Positions 25,056-33,272 of a stretch of DNA of 44,838 bases are shown here, piece by piece. The stretch is from Deltaproteobacteria bacterium (GTDB taxonomy: Bacteria; Myxococcota_A; Polyangia; DRWM01; JAAZOP01), in contig JACRCZ010000065.1 in the NCBI GenBank assembly GCA_016218765.1, positions 1-44,838 of the forward strand, written 5' to 3'. The translations under genes were made by a program, and so were the position numbers. The notes under the pieces are model-generated. The model saw nothing but the letters and a program-made list of their open reading frames with translations. It was not told the origin of the DNA and made no database searches. How positions within the stretch are numbered: position 1 is the stretch's first letter; each line of letters starts with the position of its first letter.

Positions 25056-27832
25056 TACCCGAGCAGTCCCTTCACGCGATCCGCCATGGCGCTGCCCTGG
25101 AGGGTGAAGAGCTGGAGGGCCTCGGCGAGGGGTGCGCGGGCGTCGGCGGCGAGGCCGCGTGCGCGGAGCGTGTGGCCCCAGGAGTGGAGGGCCTTGGCGA
25201 GCTCGACCTGGTGGCCGATGCGGCGGAAGATTTCGATGCCGCGCCGGAAGCAGACGTCGGGCGGGTCGGCGCCGGGCGGTGTCCCGGCCGACGCGCGCAC
25301 TTCGCCCATGAGGATCCAGGCCAGTCCCTTGGCCTCCTGGTTGCCGATCTGTTCGGCGAGGGCGAGGGCGTGGTCGGCGTAGACGGTGGCGCGGTCGTTG
25401 CGTTGCTGCCAGATGGAGAGGCGGGCGACGTTGCGTTGGATCTCGCCCAGGGCGCGGCGGTCCTCCTGTTCGGTGGCCATTTCCATGGCGCGGCCGAGGT
25501 TCCGGGCGGCGTCGTCGAGGCTGCCCATCCAGAACTGGATCTCGCCGACGTTGTTCAGGAGGTACAGCTCCATGCGGCGGTCGGCGCCTGCGGCGAGCTG
25601 CAGGCCTTCCTGGAGGTAGCCCAGGGCGCTGGGGAGGTCGCCGCGATCGAAGGCGAGGACGCCGAGGACGTTCATGGCCTGGGCCAGCTCTTCCTTGGCG
25701 GCGGAGCCTTCGCCGAGGCGGAGGGCCTCCTGGGTCTTGGTGGTGGCGCGATCGAGGAGACCGGCGGCGCGGTCGAGCATGGCGAGGTGCAGGAGGGCGA
25801 GGGCGGTACCGCGGTCGTCCTCCAGCTCGCGGCGCAGCGCGAGCGCCTCGCGGTGGCAGCGGCGCGCCTCGTCGTATTCGCCGAGCAGGTAGCGCAGGGA
25901 GCCCAGGTCGGTGAGTGCGGCGGCGACGCCGACCTGGTCGCCGCAGAGGCGGAACAGGCGCAGCGCTTCCTCCAGGTCGCGCAGGGCGGCGGCGTAATCG
26001 CCGCGGGCGCGGCTGACGCGGCCGAGCTTGGAGAGGGCGACGGCGACCTTGCCGGGCGTGCCGAGGGCCCAGGCGTGGCGGAGCATCTGGCGGAACGACT
26101 CTTCCGCCGCGTCGTAGCGACCCATGGCGACGTGGACCGTGCCCAGCTCGTGCAGCGTGGCGACGCGGAGCGGATGATCCTCGGCGTCGAGGAGGTCGAG
26201 CTTGCGGCGGTAGAGGACGACGGCGCGGTCGTACAGCGTGCGGGCGCGCGCCTCGTCGGCCGCCTCGCCGTAGCGCTGGGCGGCGAGGGCGGGAGCGCCG
26301 CCGTCGGCGAAGTGCGCGGCGATGGCCTCGAGGAAGCCGGGCTTGTCGGCGGCGCGGACGGCCAGCCATCGCGCCGCGGCCTGGTGCAGCCGCGCGCGTG
26401 CCTCGGCGGAGAGGGTGCCCGTCACGAAGGCGCCCAGTCCTTCGAGGGCGAAGACGTATTCCTCGGTGCCGGGGAACTCGCTCTCTTCCTGGCGCACGAG
26501 GAATCCCATGCGGCAGAGGTTGGCGAGGCGACCGCGGACGAGCGTCACGTCTTCCGCGTGCCGGGATTCGAAGTCGGACTCGGGGGTCGCGGCGGAGCGT
26601 CTGGCGCGCTCGAGCGCGACGACGGCCTCGTCCCAGACGACGTCGCCGAGGACGGCGGCGGCCTGGAGGGCGTGGCGGTCCGGGGCGCTGAGGCTCTCCC
26701 AGTACACGCCGGCCAGCGCCTCGGCGGTCTTGGCCCCCAGCCGTTCGCCGACGGCGGTGGGCTCGACGTGGGCGATCCCGTCCGCGCGGCGGACGGCCTT
26801 GGACTGCTCGAGGGAGCGGAGCACGTCGAGCGCCCGGCCCGGCTGTCCTTGCGAGAGGCGGTGGACCAGCGCCAGGAGGTCGCGGGACGGGGTGGCGCCG
26901 AGGGTGGACTGCAGGAGGGCGGCCATGTCCTCCTCCCCGAGCGGCTCGACTTCGAGGACTTCGGTCGGGATGGCGGAGGAGAAGATGGTCCCGGCATCGA
27001 CTTCGCGTGCGGTCGCGAGCCAGGCGACGGGGAGGTCGGCGAGGCGGCGCACGAGGCCGGCGAGGAGGAAGCGGCCTTCGTCGCTGGCGCGGTCCAGGCC
27101 GTCGAGCGTGACGAGCAGCGGGTGCTGGGCGACGTCGAGCTGGAGGGCCTTGGCCAGGGCGTCGAGGTACGGCGACGGGCGGCGCAGGACTTCTTCGCCG
27201 CCGGGTGCGGAGGCGCCGCGGACGCCGCCGAGCACGCCGAGGCGCGATTCCAGCTCGATGGTCTCTGCGGCCGACAGTCCCGGCGCCAGCTCGCGCAGCC
27301 GGCGCGAGAGGCGGCGGGGGAGGGAGGTGGCGTCGTGGCGATCGGTCAGACCTTCGCCGGCCCAGCGTTCGACGAGCCGTTCGATCGGCGCGAGGGGCTC
27401 GCGGGCGCCTGGGGGCAGGCGGACGTCGAGGCGAGCCGCGCTGGTCGAGGAGGCGAGGGCGCCGGCGCCGGCGGAGAGCAGTGCGGACTTTCCCGAGCCT
27501 GGTGGACCGTGGAGCAGGGCGGCGGCGGGCGTTCCGGCGGCGAGCGCCTTGTGCAGGTGGGCGTGGACGCGGTCGACCAGCTTGCGCCGGGAGCGCAGTG
27601 CGAGCACGGGCGGGCCGTGTTCCGTCGATTCGACTTCGGTGTCGTCTCCGGTTTCCGGGTGGTCGGAGGGCGGGGAGGTCGTGCTGCGCGAGTCGCGTGC
27701 GGGTGCGACGGCGGGGTGGACGCCGGTGCCGGGCACGGTGAAGCCGAGCACGACGCCGCAGACCTCGCAGCGGCGGCGGTCGGTCCAGACGGCCTCGCCG
27801 CACATTGGGCAGCGGACGACGGGGTGCAGCAC
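25055..27832 (-). CDS. STAND-like ATPase with zinc ribbon and TPR array
   Basis: 925 residues. A zinc-ribbon motif (Cys8, 11, 22, 25) is at the N-terminus. An AAA_16/STAND-like NTPase domain follows, with Walker A GPPGSGKS (109-116) and Walker B-like HPLLVTLDGLDRA (about 240). The C-terminal 450 residues are tetratricopeptide repeats (for example ALSKLGRVSRARGDYAAALR; LTDLGSLRYLLGEYDEARRC). STAND proteins act as ATP-driven signalling switches; the usual kinase, cyclase or LuxR output domain is absent, so any partner is unknown. GTG 27832 begins seven bases after the dUTPase stop and its own stop overlaps the methyltransferase start, so the three form an operon. Confidence 0.85.
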   Translation of the reverse strand: MLHPVVRCPMCGEAVWTDRRRCEVCGVVLGFTVPGTGVHPAVAPARDSRSTTSPPSDHPETGDDTEVESTEHGPPVLALRSRRKLVDRVHAHLHKALAAGTPAAALLHGPPGSGKSALLSAGAGALASSTSAARLDVRLPPGAREPLAPIERLVERWAGEGLTDRHDATSLPRRLSRRLRELAPGLSAAETIELESRLGVLGGVRGASAPGGEEVLRRPSPYLDALAKALQLDVAQHPLLVTLDGLDRASDEGRFLLAGLVRRLADLPVAWLATAREVDAGTIFSSAIPTEVLEVEPLGEEDMAALLQSTLGATPSRDLLALVHRLSQGQPGRALDVLRSLEQSKAVRRADGIAHVEPTAVGERLGAKTAEALAGVYWESLSAPDRHALQAAAVLGDVVWDEAVVALERARRSAATPESDFESRHAEDVTLVRGRLANLCRMGFLVRQEESEFPGTEEYVFALEGLGAFVTGTLSAEARARLHQAAARWLAVRAADKPGFLEAIAAHFADGGAPALAAQRYGEAADEARARTLYDRAVVLYRRKLDLLDAEDHPLRVATLHELGTVHVAMGRYDAAEESFRQMLRHAWALGTPGKVAVALSKLGRVSRARGDYAAALRDLEEALRLFRLCGDQVGVAAALTDLGSLRYLLGEYDEARRCHREALALRRELEDDRGTALALLHLAMLDRAAGLLDRATTKTQEALRLGEGSAAKEELAQAMNVLGVLAFDRGDLPSALGYLQEGLQLAAGADRRMELYLLNNVGEIQFWMGSLDDAARNLGRAMEMATEQEDRRALGEIQRNVARLSIWQQRNDRATVYADHALALAEQIGNQEAKGLAWILMGEVRASAGTPPGADPPDVCFRRGIEIFRRIGHQVELAKALHSWGHTLRARGLAADARAPLAEALQLFTLQGSAMADRVKGLLG

Positions 27833-27839
27833 GGCGGTC

Positions 27840-28232
27840 CTACTTCCCCAGTTTCACGGGAGCGTTGTCGGACTCGTCCTTGACGGCGTAGCCGGTCTCC
27901 TGGCGCTGGAAGTTGACGCGGTTCTTCTTCATGTAGAGCTCGTGGACGTCTTTCGCGGAGAGGCCGGCGACCTGGGCCAGGGAGACGAGGAAGTGGAGCA
28001 TGTCGACGATCTCGACCTGGACGTTGGCGCGGTCGTATTTCTGGTACTTGGCCCACCATTTCCAGGGGACGGAGTCGATCATCTCGGCGGTTTCCTGGGA
28101 GAGGGCGCGCGAGTAGTTGAGGAGCCACTTGACCTGCTGTTCCTCGTCCATCGCGTCGGTATCCACGCCGATGCGTTGGTTGAGCGCCTTCTGGCAGTCG
28201 AAGATCTCCGCGAGCATGTCGGTGGGCGGCAT
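27840..28232 (-). CDS. Dimeric all-alpha dUTPase (dUTPase_2 family)
   Basis: 130 residues from ATG 28232 (AGGAGG upstream). Helices carry the metal-binding motifs of the dimeric dUTPase/MazG-like superfamily: LNYSRALSQETAEMIDSVPWKWW and VEIVDMLHFLVSLAQVAG. It hydrolyses dUTP to dUMP and pyrophosphate, keeping uracil out of DNA. The reading frame is open upstream to 28706, but the extension is antisense to the divergent TPR gene and lacks homology. It is the first gene of a three-gene operon. Confidence 0.9.
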   Translation of the reverse strand: MPPTDMLAEIFDCQKALNQRIGVDTDAMDEEQQVKWLLNYSRALSQETAEMIDSVPWKWWAKYQKYDRANVQVEIVDMLHFLVSLAQVAGLSAKDVHELYMKKNRVNFQRQETGYAVKDESDNAPVKLGK

Positions 28233-28360
28233 GTGGGCCTCCTGGGGGAGGGACTGTAGATGGGGGGAGTGCGGGGCACAAGCCGTGGGCTTCGGCCGCA
28301 TGAATGCTCGCAACCCCGCGTGCGTCCGATGCCGCGTGGCCGTTCCCGGTCCTTGACTAC

Positions 28361-28389
28361 TTGGACGGGGGCGGCCCTGGTGGTACGGT
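28361..28389 (+). promoter_or_regulatory. Candidate sigma-70 promoter for the exported TPR gene
   Basis: TTGGAC (28361) and TACGGT (28384) are 17 bases apart, about 20 bases before the ATG at 28411. Both boxes are imperfect, so this is a tentative call. Confidence 0.35.
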
Positions 28390-28410
28390 CCGCCGGCACG
28401 GAGGCTTGCG

Positions 28411-29733
28411 ATGAACGCGTTTGGTCGAACCGGCTTGTGGTGCAAGGTTGGTCCCCTGGCGTTTCTCCTGGTGTTGGCTGCGACGGCTCCGGCCGCCGCG
28501 CAGGGCTTCGACGAGCTGACCGCGGCGCGCGAGGCCGTCTCGGCGGCGCCGACCGACGCGGCGGCGCAGCTCCGGCTGGGCAACGCGCTGCTGGAGGCGC
28601 GCGATTTCTCGGGCGCGAAATCCGCGTTCGAGGCGGCGCTGCGCCAGCACGCCGACTGGGTCGATGCGCTGTGGGGTCTGGCGCGGATCAAGATGGCCGA
28701 GGGCAACTACGAGGACTCGCAGACCGCGTGCCGCCGCGTCATCTCGGCGGCCGGCAATTCCGCCGCCGAAGGCCACGTCTGCATGGGCCAGGCGTACCTC
28801 GTCTGGCGGCGCTCGTCGCTGGCCATCGAGGAGTTCAACAAGGCGCTCGAGGCCGACGCCGACAACGCGGCCGCGCTGTCGGGTCTCGGCGACGCGCAGG
28901 CCCGCGCCAACCAGCTCGACGCCGCCGTCGAGCAGTACCGCAAGGCGATCGCCGCGGACGCCAACCTGCTGGAGGCGCACCTGGGCCTGGCGAACGTGCT
29001 GGAGCGCAAGGGCGACTCGGCGGGTGCGATTGCCGAGCTGCGCACGGCTGTGGGCATCCGCGCCTGGTCCGCCGACGCCCGGTACAACCTGGGCCGGCTC
29101 CTTTCCGACACGAACGAGGCGATCACGCACCTGGCGCTGGCCGTCGCCATCCGCCCTTCGTTCACCGACGCGCAGATGGAGTACGGGAAGAAACTGGCGG
29201 CTGCGGGGCGCTGGTCCGAGGCGCTGGCGCCGCTACGCGTCGCGTCCTCGCAGCTTCCCAACGTCGGCGCCGTCAACGAGCTGCTGGGCATCGCGCTGTG
29301 GAAGAACGGCGAGCTGGCCGAGGCGGAGACGAAGCTGCGCGCGGCGCTGGTGGGGGTGCCGAACTCGCCGCGCGCCAACGAGGCATTGGGCGAAGTGCTG
29401 GTCGCGTCCGGTCGCATCGAGGACGGCCTCGCGTCGCTGGAGACTGCGGCGAACCTGGAGCAGAGCAACCACGCGCTGGCGCTGCGCATCGCGACGGTGC
29501 TGCGCGGCCAGGGACGCAACACGCTCGCCACCGGCTGGCTCGACAAGGCGCTGGCGCTCAAGGCGAACCTCTCGGCGGCCCACGAGATGTATGGCGACAT
29601 CCTCTTCGAGCAGGGGCGGTACGCGGAGGCGCGTCCGCACTACGAGTCGGCCTTGTCGGGCGACGGCGTGGGAATCGACCGCGCGCGGGTCCAGGGGCGC
29701 ATCGAGCAGCTTCGGACGTTGGCCCCGCAGTGA
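28411..29733 (+). CDS. Exported tetratricopeptide-repeat protein
   Basis: 440 residues from ATG 28411 (GGAGG eight bases upstream). A signal peptide, LAFLLVLAATAPAAAQG, ends near residue 31. Ten or more TPR units follow to the C-terminus, such as LGNALLEARDFSGAKSAFEAAL, LGDAQARANQLDAAVEQYRKAI and YGDILFEQGRYAEARPHYES. It should be periplasmic and act as a protein-protein scaffold; the partner is unknown. It is transcribed divergently from the dUTPase operon. A TTTTCGGTTTTCAG repeat follows its stop. Confidence 0.85.
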   Translation: MNAFGRTGLWCKVGPLAFLLVLAATAPAAAQGFDELTAAREAVSAAPTDAAAQLRLGNALLEARDFSGAKSAFEAALRQHADWVDALWGLARIKMAEGNYEDSQTACRRVISAAGNSAAEGHVCMGQAYLVWRRSSLAIEEFNKALEADADNAAALSGLGDAQARANQLDAAVEQYRKAIAADANLLEAHLGLANVLERKGDSAGAIAELRTAVGIRAWSADARYNLGRLLSDTNEAITHLALAVAIRPSFTDAQMEYGKKLAAAGRWSEALAPLRVASSQLPNVGAVNELLGIALWKNGELAEAETKLRAALVGVPNSPRANEALGEVLVASGRIEDGLASLETAANLEQSNHALALRIATVLRGQGRNTLATGWLDKALALKANLSAAHEMYGDILFEQGRYAEARPHYESALSGDGVGIDRARVQGRIEQLRTLAPQ

Positions 29734-29736
29734 CGT

Positions 29737-29773
29737 AGTTCTCGGTTTTCGGTTTTCAGTTTTCAGTTCTCGG
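29737..29773. repeat. TTTTCGGTTTTCAG repeat after the TPR gene stop
   Basis: AT-rich for this genome: GTTCTCGGTTTTCGGTTTTC then AGTTTTCAGTTCTCGG. It begins three bases after the TGA stop. Confidence 0.85.
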
Positions 29774-29821
29774 CGCCGGACTCGGCCCTGCGGCGCAACA
29801 CCGGCGACGCTCGTCTTCCCA

Positions 29822-29858
29822 CCGGGAACCAACGACCTCCATGATCGTTGGCTCCCGG
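29822..29858. terminator. Strong inverted repeat, possible terminator of the TPR gene
   Basis: A 14-base stem, CCGGGAACCAACGA (29822-29835) with TCGTTGGCTCCCGG (29845-29858), one mismatch, loop of nine bases. No T-run follows, so a rho-independent terminator is uncertain; it could be a regulatory hairpin, since a candidate promoter begins ten bases further on. Confidence 0.45.
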
Positions 29859-29867
29859 ACCACCGGA

Positions 29868-29896
29868 TTGAAATGCGCGTCATTTCGTGGTTTACT
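29868..29896 (+). promoter_or_regulatory. Candidate sigma-70 promoter for the NtrC-like regulator operon
   Basis: TTGAAA (29868-29873), 17-base spacer, TTTACT (29891-29896); five of six and four of six matches to consensus, 58 bases before ATG 29954. It is unusually AT-rich for the region. Confidence 0.45.
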
Positions 29897-29953
29897 GGCT
29901 CCGTCCCGATGCCGGTGGTTGGATGACCAACGCGGCGGACGACGGAAACGACG

Positions 29954-32158
29954 ATGCGGACGGTGGTGCTCGAGCCGATCCTGGATGCGAACCCGATCGT
30001 CATCGTTGATGGCGATGGCACGGTTCTTGATTGCAACCTCGCCTGGACGAAGCTGGTATCGACGAGGCACAAGACGGGGTTGCGGACGAGTTTGTACGAC
30101 GTCGTGTCGTTTGTCGGCGCTTCCGGTTCGCCGACGTCGGCGCAGCGCGAGCTGCAGGTTCATCACGTCGCGGCGCGGGACGTGGAGGCGGTGGGAGTGC
30201 CGGGTGGTCCGATCACGACGGCGTTGCTGGTGCCGATCGTGCATCGCCGTCGCGACACGTATCTGTGTGTCCTGCTTTCGCCGAAGCTGTTTCATCCCGA
30301 CGCCGTGCGATTCGCCGAGTTGTTGGCGATGGACGCCACGGCGGCGGCGAAGGCCGGGGCGCGGGCGGAGGGGACGGCGTCCCCGACGTCGGACGAGCCG
30401 GAGCTGGACGCGTCGGATTATGCGCTGACGATCGAGCTGGAGGGGGGGCTGCGCAGCACGGCGCGGCTGATTGCGGCCTTGGCCGGGCCGGACGGCTGCA
30501 CGGCGCGGGATCTGCCGGCGGCATTGATCGAGCAGGTGCGCAACGGTGTTCCGGGCCGTCGGGTACTGGTTGCGTTGCGCGACACCGACCGTTTCGGCGT
30601 GCCTGCCGGCGTGGCGTTGGCGTCGGCGGAGCTGGACGTGATGCCGGTGTGGCGTCCCGGGGCGGGCTGGCCGGCGAATCCTTTGCATGGCGTGCCGACT
30701 GCCGCGGACGCCGGGGCGGGGGAGGGGGGTGCGGCGCGGGAGGTGGGGTTGTCGGAGCTGCCGGCGTGGCTGCAGCGCGAGTTCGCCGGTGGTCTGGAGG
30801 AAGGGCTCTCGCCGCGTTTTGTCCTGGCCGAGGTTTCGGCCGGAGGGGCGCGGGCGTTGGTGGCCGTGGGTCCGTGGCGCGGCACGGAGATCGTCGCGCC
30901 GGACGAGCGTCTGTTGATCGATGTCGCCGCGTCGCTGCTGGGGCACCGGCTGCGGGGGGCGGAGCGCGAGCGGGCGTTGGTGCTGGAGTCGGAGCGGCTG
31001 TCGCATGCGTTGCGGGCCGAGCGGGCGGCGTTGGGGCGGACGGCGGAGCGGCTCGAGCCGGTGGCGTTGTCGGCGGCGATGTCCGCGGCGGTGGAGCGTG
31101 GGCGGGCGCTGGAGGCGTTGGGCCGGCCGTACGCGGTGTCGGGTCCGGGTGGTGCGGGGCGCAGGACGCTCGCGCGCTACCTCATTGCGATCGGGACGCG
31201 GCGGGACGCGCCGGTGGTCGAGGTCGGGTGTCGGTTCCACGACGAGCGGTGGCTGCGGGAGGAGATGTTCGGGGGGGAGGCAGGCCCTTCGACGGAGCTC
31301 AGGGCGGGCGGACGAGCCCTTCGACGGAGCTCAGGGCAGGCGGACGAGGGGGCCGGGGCGCCGGGGAAGTTCGAGCTGGCGGCGGGGGGCACGTTGCTGG
31401 TGGCGGACATCGATCAGATGCCGCGCGGGGTGCAGGCGGCGCTGCTCGAGTCGTTGCGCCGGCCGCGCGCGGCGGACGCGGGAGCGGTGCCGCTTCTGGT
31501 GGCGACGCTGGAGGGCGAACCGGAGCGGGCGGCGCAGGCGGGCGCGCTTCATCCCGATCTGGCGGCGCTGTTCGGAGCGCGGGTGGCGGCGGTGCCGGCG
31601 CTGGCGGAGCGTGTGGAGGACGTGCCGGCGCTGGCGGCACGCTTCGTCGACGCGGCCGCCGCCGAGCTGGGTCGCAAGCCGCCGGAGCTGACGGCGCGCG
31701 CGGTCGATCGTCTGCGCGCGCTGCCGTGGCGCGGCAACGTGCGCGAGCTGAAGGCCGCGAACGAGGGTGCGGTGGCGCTGGCGCCGGGCGGCATCGTCGA
31801 TGCCGACCTTCTGCCGACCGGCGAGGCGGCGCCGGGTGCCGCGGCGGCCGGTGCGCCGCCGCCGCCGATCGATCTTTCGGTGTCCTTCGCCGAGCTGAAG
31901 GACCGCTGGGTCGACCATTTCGAGCGTGCGTATCTCGACGCGGCGCTGCGGCGTTCCGCCGGCAATCTCTCGGCCGCGGCGCGGCTGGCGCGCATGGACA
32001 AGAAGAACTTCCATGCCAAGGCGACGCGGCTGGGGCTGGCCGGGGCGGCGACGGGGGGGCGCAACGGTGCGGGGCGCAGCGGAGCATTGAAGGCGGCGGC
32101 GCGGCGGCGTAGCATGCCTCCGCCGGCCGGCGATTCCGGCGAGGGAGGAGACACGTGA
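29954..32158 (+). CDS. Degenerate NtrC-like regulator with the GAFTGA loop replaced by repeats
   Basis: 734 residues. The N-terminus is PAS-like (ANPIVIVDGDGTVLDCNLAW), followed by a possible GAF-like region (about 290-340). Residues about 390-590 align with a sigma-54 interaction AAA+ domain but are degenerate: the Walker A position reads GPGGAGRRTLARYL instead of the usual GETGTGKE. The segment EEMFGGEAG ... GKFELAAGGTLLVADID corresponds to the strands around the sigma-54-contacting GAFTGA loop. That loop is absent; residues about 444-465 are encoded by two 32-bp CCCTTCGACG repeat units. The C-terminus has a Fis-type helix-turn-helix (ALRRSAGNLSAAARLARMDK). It probably binds DNA but should not activate sigma-54 RNA polymerase (inference). 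The stop overlaps the next gene (GTGA). Confidence 0.85.
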   Translation: MRTVVLEPILDANPIVIVDGDGTVLDCNLAWTKLVSTRHKTGLRTSLYDVVSFVGASGSPTSAQRELQVHHVAARDVEAVGVPGGPITTALLVPIVHRRRDTYLCVLLSPKLFHPDAVRFAELLAMDATAAAKAGARAEGTASPTSDEPELDASDYALTIELEGGLRSTARLIAALAGPDGCTARDLPAALIEQVRNGVPGRRVLVALRDTDRFGVPAGVALASAELDVMPVWRPGAGWPANPLHGVPTAADAGAGEGGAAREVGLSELPAWLQREFAGGLEEGLSPRFVLAEVSAGGARALVAVGPWRGTEIVAPDERLLIDVAASLLGHRLRGAERERALVLESERLSHALRAERAALGRTAERLEPVALSAAMSAAVERGRALEALGRPYAVSGPGGAGRRTLARYLIAIGTRRDAPVVEVGCRFHDERWLREEMFGGEAGPSTELRAGGRALRRSSGQADEGAGAPGKFELAAGGTLLVADIDQMPRGVQAALLESLRRPRAADAGAVPLLVATLEGEPERAAQAGALHPDLAALFGARVAAVPALAERVEDVPALAARFVDAAAAELGRKPPELTARAVDRLRALPWRGNVRELKAANEGAVALAPGGIVDADLLPTGEAAPGAAAAGAPPPPIDLSVSFAELKDRWVDHFERAYLDAALRRSAGNLSAAARLARMDKKNFHAKATRLGLAGAATGGRNGAGRSGALKAAARRRSMPPPAGDSGEGGDT
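31285..31348 (+). repeat. In-frame pair of CCCTTCGACG repeat units inside the regulator gene
   Basis: Two 32-bp units begin at 31285 and 31317, each with the core CCCTTCGACGGAGCTCAGGG followed by a GGCGGACGAG-type tail. The core carries an extra G compared with arrays 1 and 2. The conserved flanks of the AAA+ domain stay in one frame across it. Confidence 0.92.
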
Positions 32159-33261
32159 GCACCGGCGAACCGAAGGAGATCGGCGGAACCCACGCGTACC
32201 GTTGTCCCAACTGCAGCGCGGAGATGACCTACGATGCCGCGGCGCAGAAGCTGTCCTGCAGCCATTGCGGCGCGGTGCAGGCCGTTCCCGCGGCCGGGCC
32301 GGAGGGCAGCCACATCCAGGCCTACGACCTCATGTCCGGCCTGCGCGCCGAGCAGACGGGCGGCATGGGGCGACCGGCGCTGGCCGTCCGCTGCAAGGAG
32401 TGCGGCGCCACGGTGCAGTTCGAGCAGAACACGACGACGACGGCGTGTCCCTTCTGCGGCTCGAGCTACGTCGCGCCGCAGGAGGTTTCGGCCAAGTCGA
32501 TCCGGCCCGAGTCGCTGGTCCCGTTCCGGGTCGACCGCGCGGCGGCGGGCGGGGCGTTTTCCAAGTGGATCGGCGGCCTGTGGTTCCGTCCCAGCGACCT
32601 CAAGCAGCGCGCGAAGGTCCAGAACATCGATGGCGTCTACGTCCCCTTCTGGGCCTACAACTCGGAGGTGTTCAGCCGCTGGACGGCCGACGCCGGGTAC
32701 TACTACTACGTCACGGTCACCAAGACGGACAGCCAGGGCAAGACGCACACATCGCAGGAACGGCGCATCCGTTGGGAGCCCGCGTGGGGCCAGCGTCAGG
32801 ACTCCTATCGCGACGTGCTGATCTGCGCCTCCAAGGGTCTGCCGCCCGAGCTGGTGCTCAAGGTGCAGAACTTCGACTGCAACCAGCTCGCCCCGTACAA
32901 CCCGGCCTACCTCTCCGGTTGGCGCGCCGAGGAGTACGTCCTGGGGCTGCAGGAAGGGTGGGGCGCGGCCTCGCAGCGCATCGCGGACGACCAGTACGGC
33001 CGCTGCGGCAAGGACGTGCCGGGCGACACGCACCGCAATCTCTCCGTCAACAACGCCTTCTCCAACGTCACGTGGCGGCACATCCTGTTGCCGATCTGGA
33101 TCGCGGCCTACCGCTACAAGGAGAAGATCTACCGCTTCCTGGTGAACGGGCAGACGGGCGAGGTGGTCGGCAAGGCGCCGTGGAGCGTGATCAAGCTCCT
33201 CATCCTCTTCGCCGTCATCGCCGCCGTTCTCGGCACGGTGATCTGGGCCGCCAACCGCTGA
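32155..33261 (+). CDS. Double zinc-ribbon membrane protein
   Basis: 368 residues. The first zinc ribbon is YRCPNCSAEM with CSHCGAVQ (residues about 16-40). The second is VRCKECGATV with CPFCGSSYV (about 79-104). A mixed middle region contains YVPFWAYNSEVFSRWTADAG, and a C-terminal transmembrane helix (LLILFAVIAAVLGTVIWAA) ends the protein. This layout matches widespread, uncharacterised bacterial zinc-ribbon proteins sometimes mislabelled PriA-like. GTG 32155 overlaps the regulator's TGA by four bases, so translation is coupled. Role unknown; the membrane end faces the cytoplasm or periplasm with the zinc ribbons probably cytoplasmic. Confidence 0.8.
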   Translation: MSTGEPKEIGGTHAYRCPNCSAEMTYDAAAQKLSCSHCGAVQAVPAAGPEGSHIQAYDLMSGLRAEQTGGMGRPALAVRCKECGATVQFEQNTTTTACPFCGSSYVAPQEVSAKSIRPESLVPFRVDRAAAGGAFSKWIGGLWFRPSDLKQRAKVQNIDGVYVPFWAYNSEVFSRWTADAGYYYYVTVTKTDSQGKTHTSQERRIRWEPAWGQRQDSYRDVLICASKGLPPELVLKVQNFDCNQLAPYNPAYLSGWRAEEYVLGLQEGWGAASQRIADDQYGRCGKDVPGDTHRNLSVNNAFSNVTWRHILLPIWIAAYRYKEKIYRFLVNGQTGEVVGKAPWSVIKLLILFAVIAAVLGTVIWAANR

Positions 33262-33272
33262 GCGGCCGCCGC

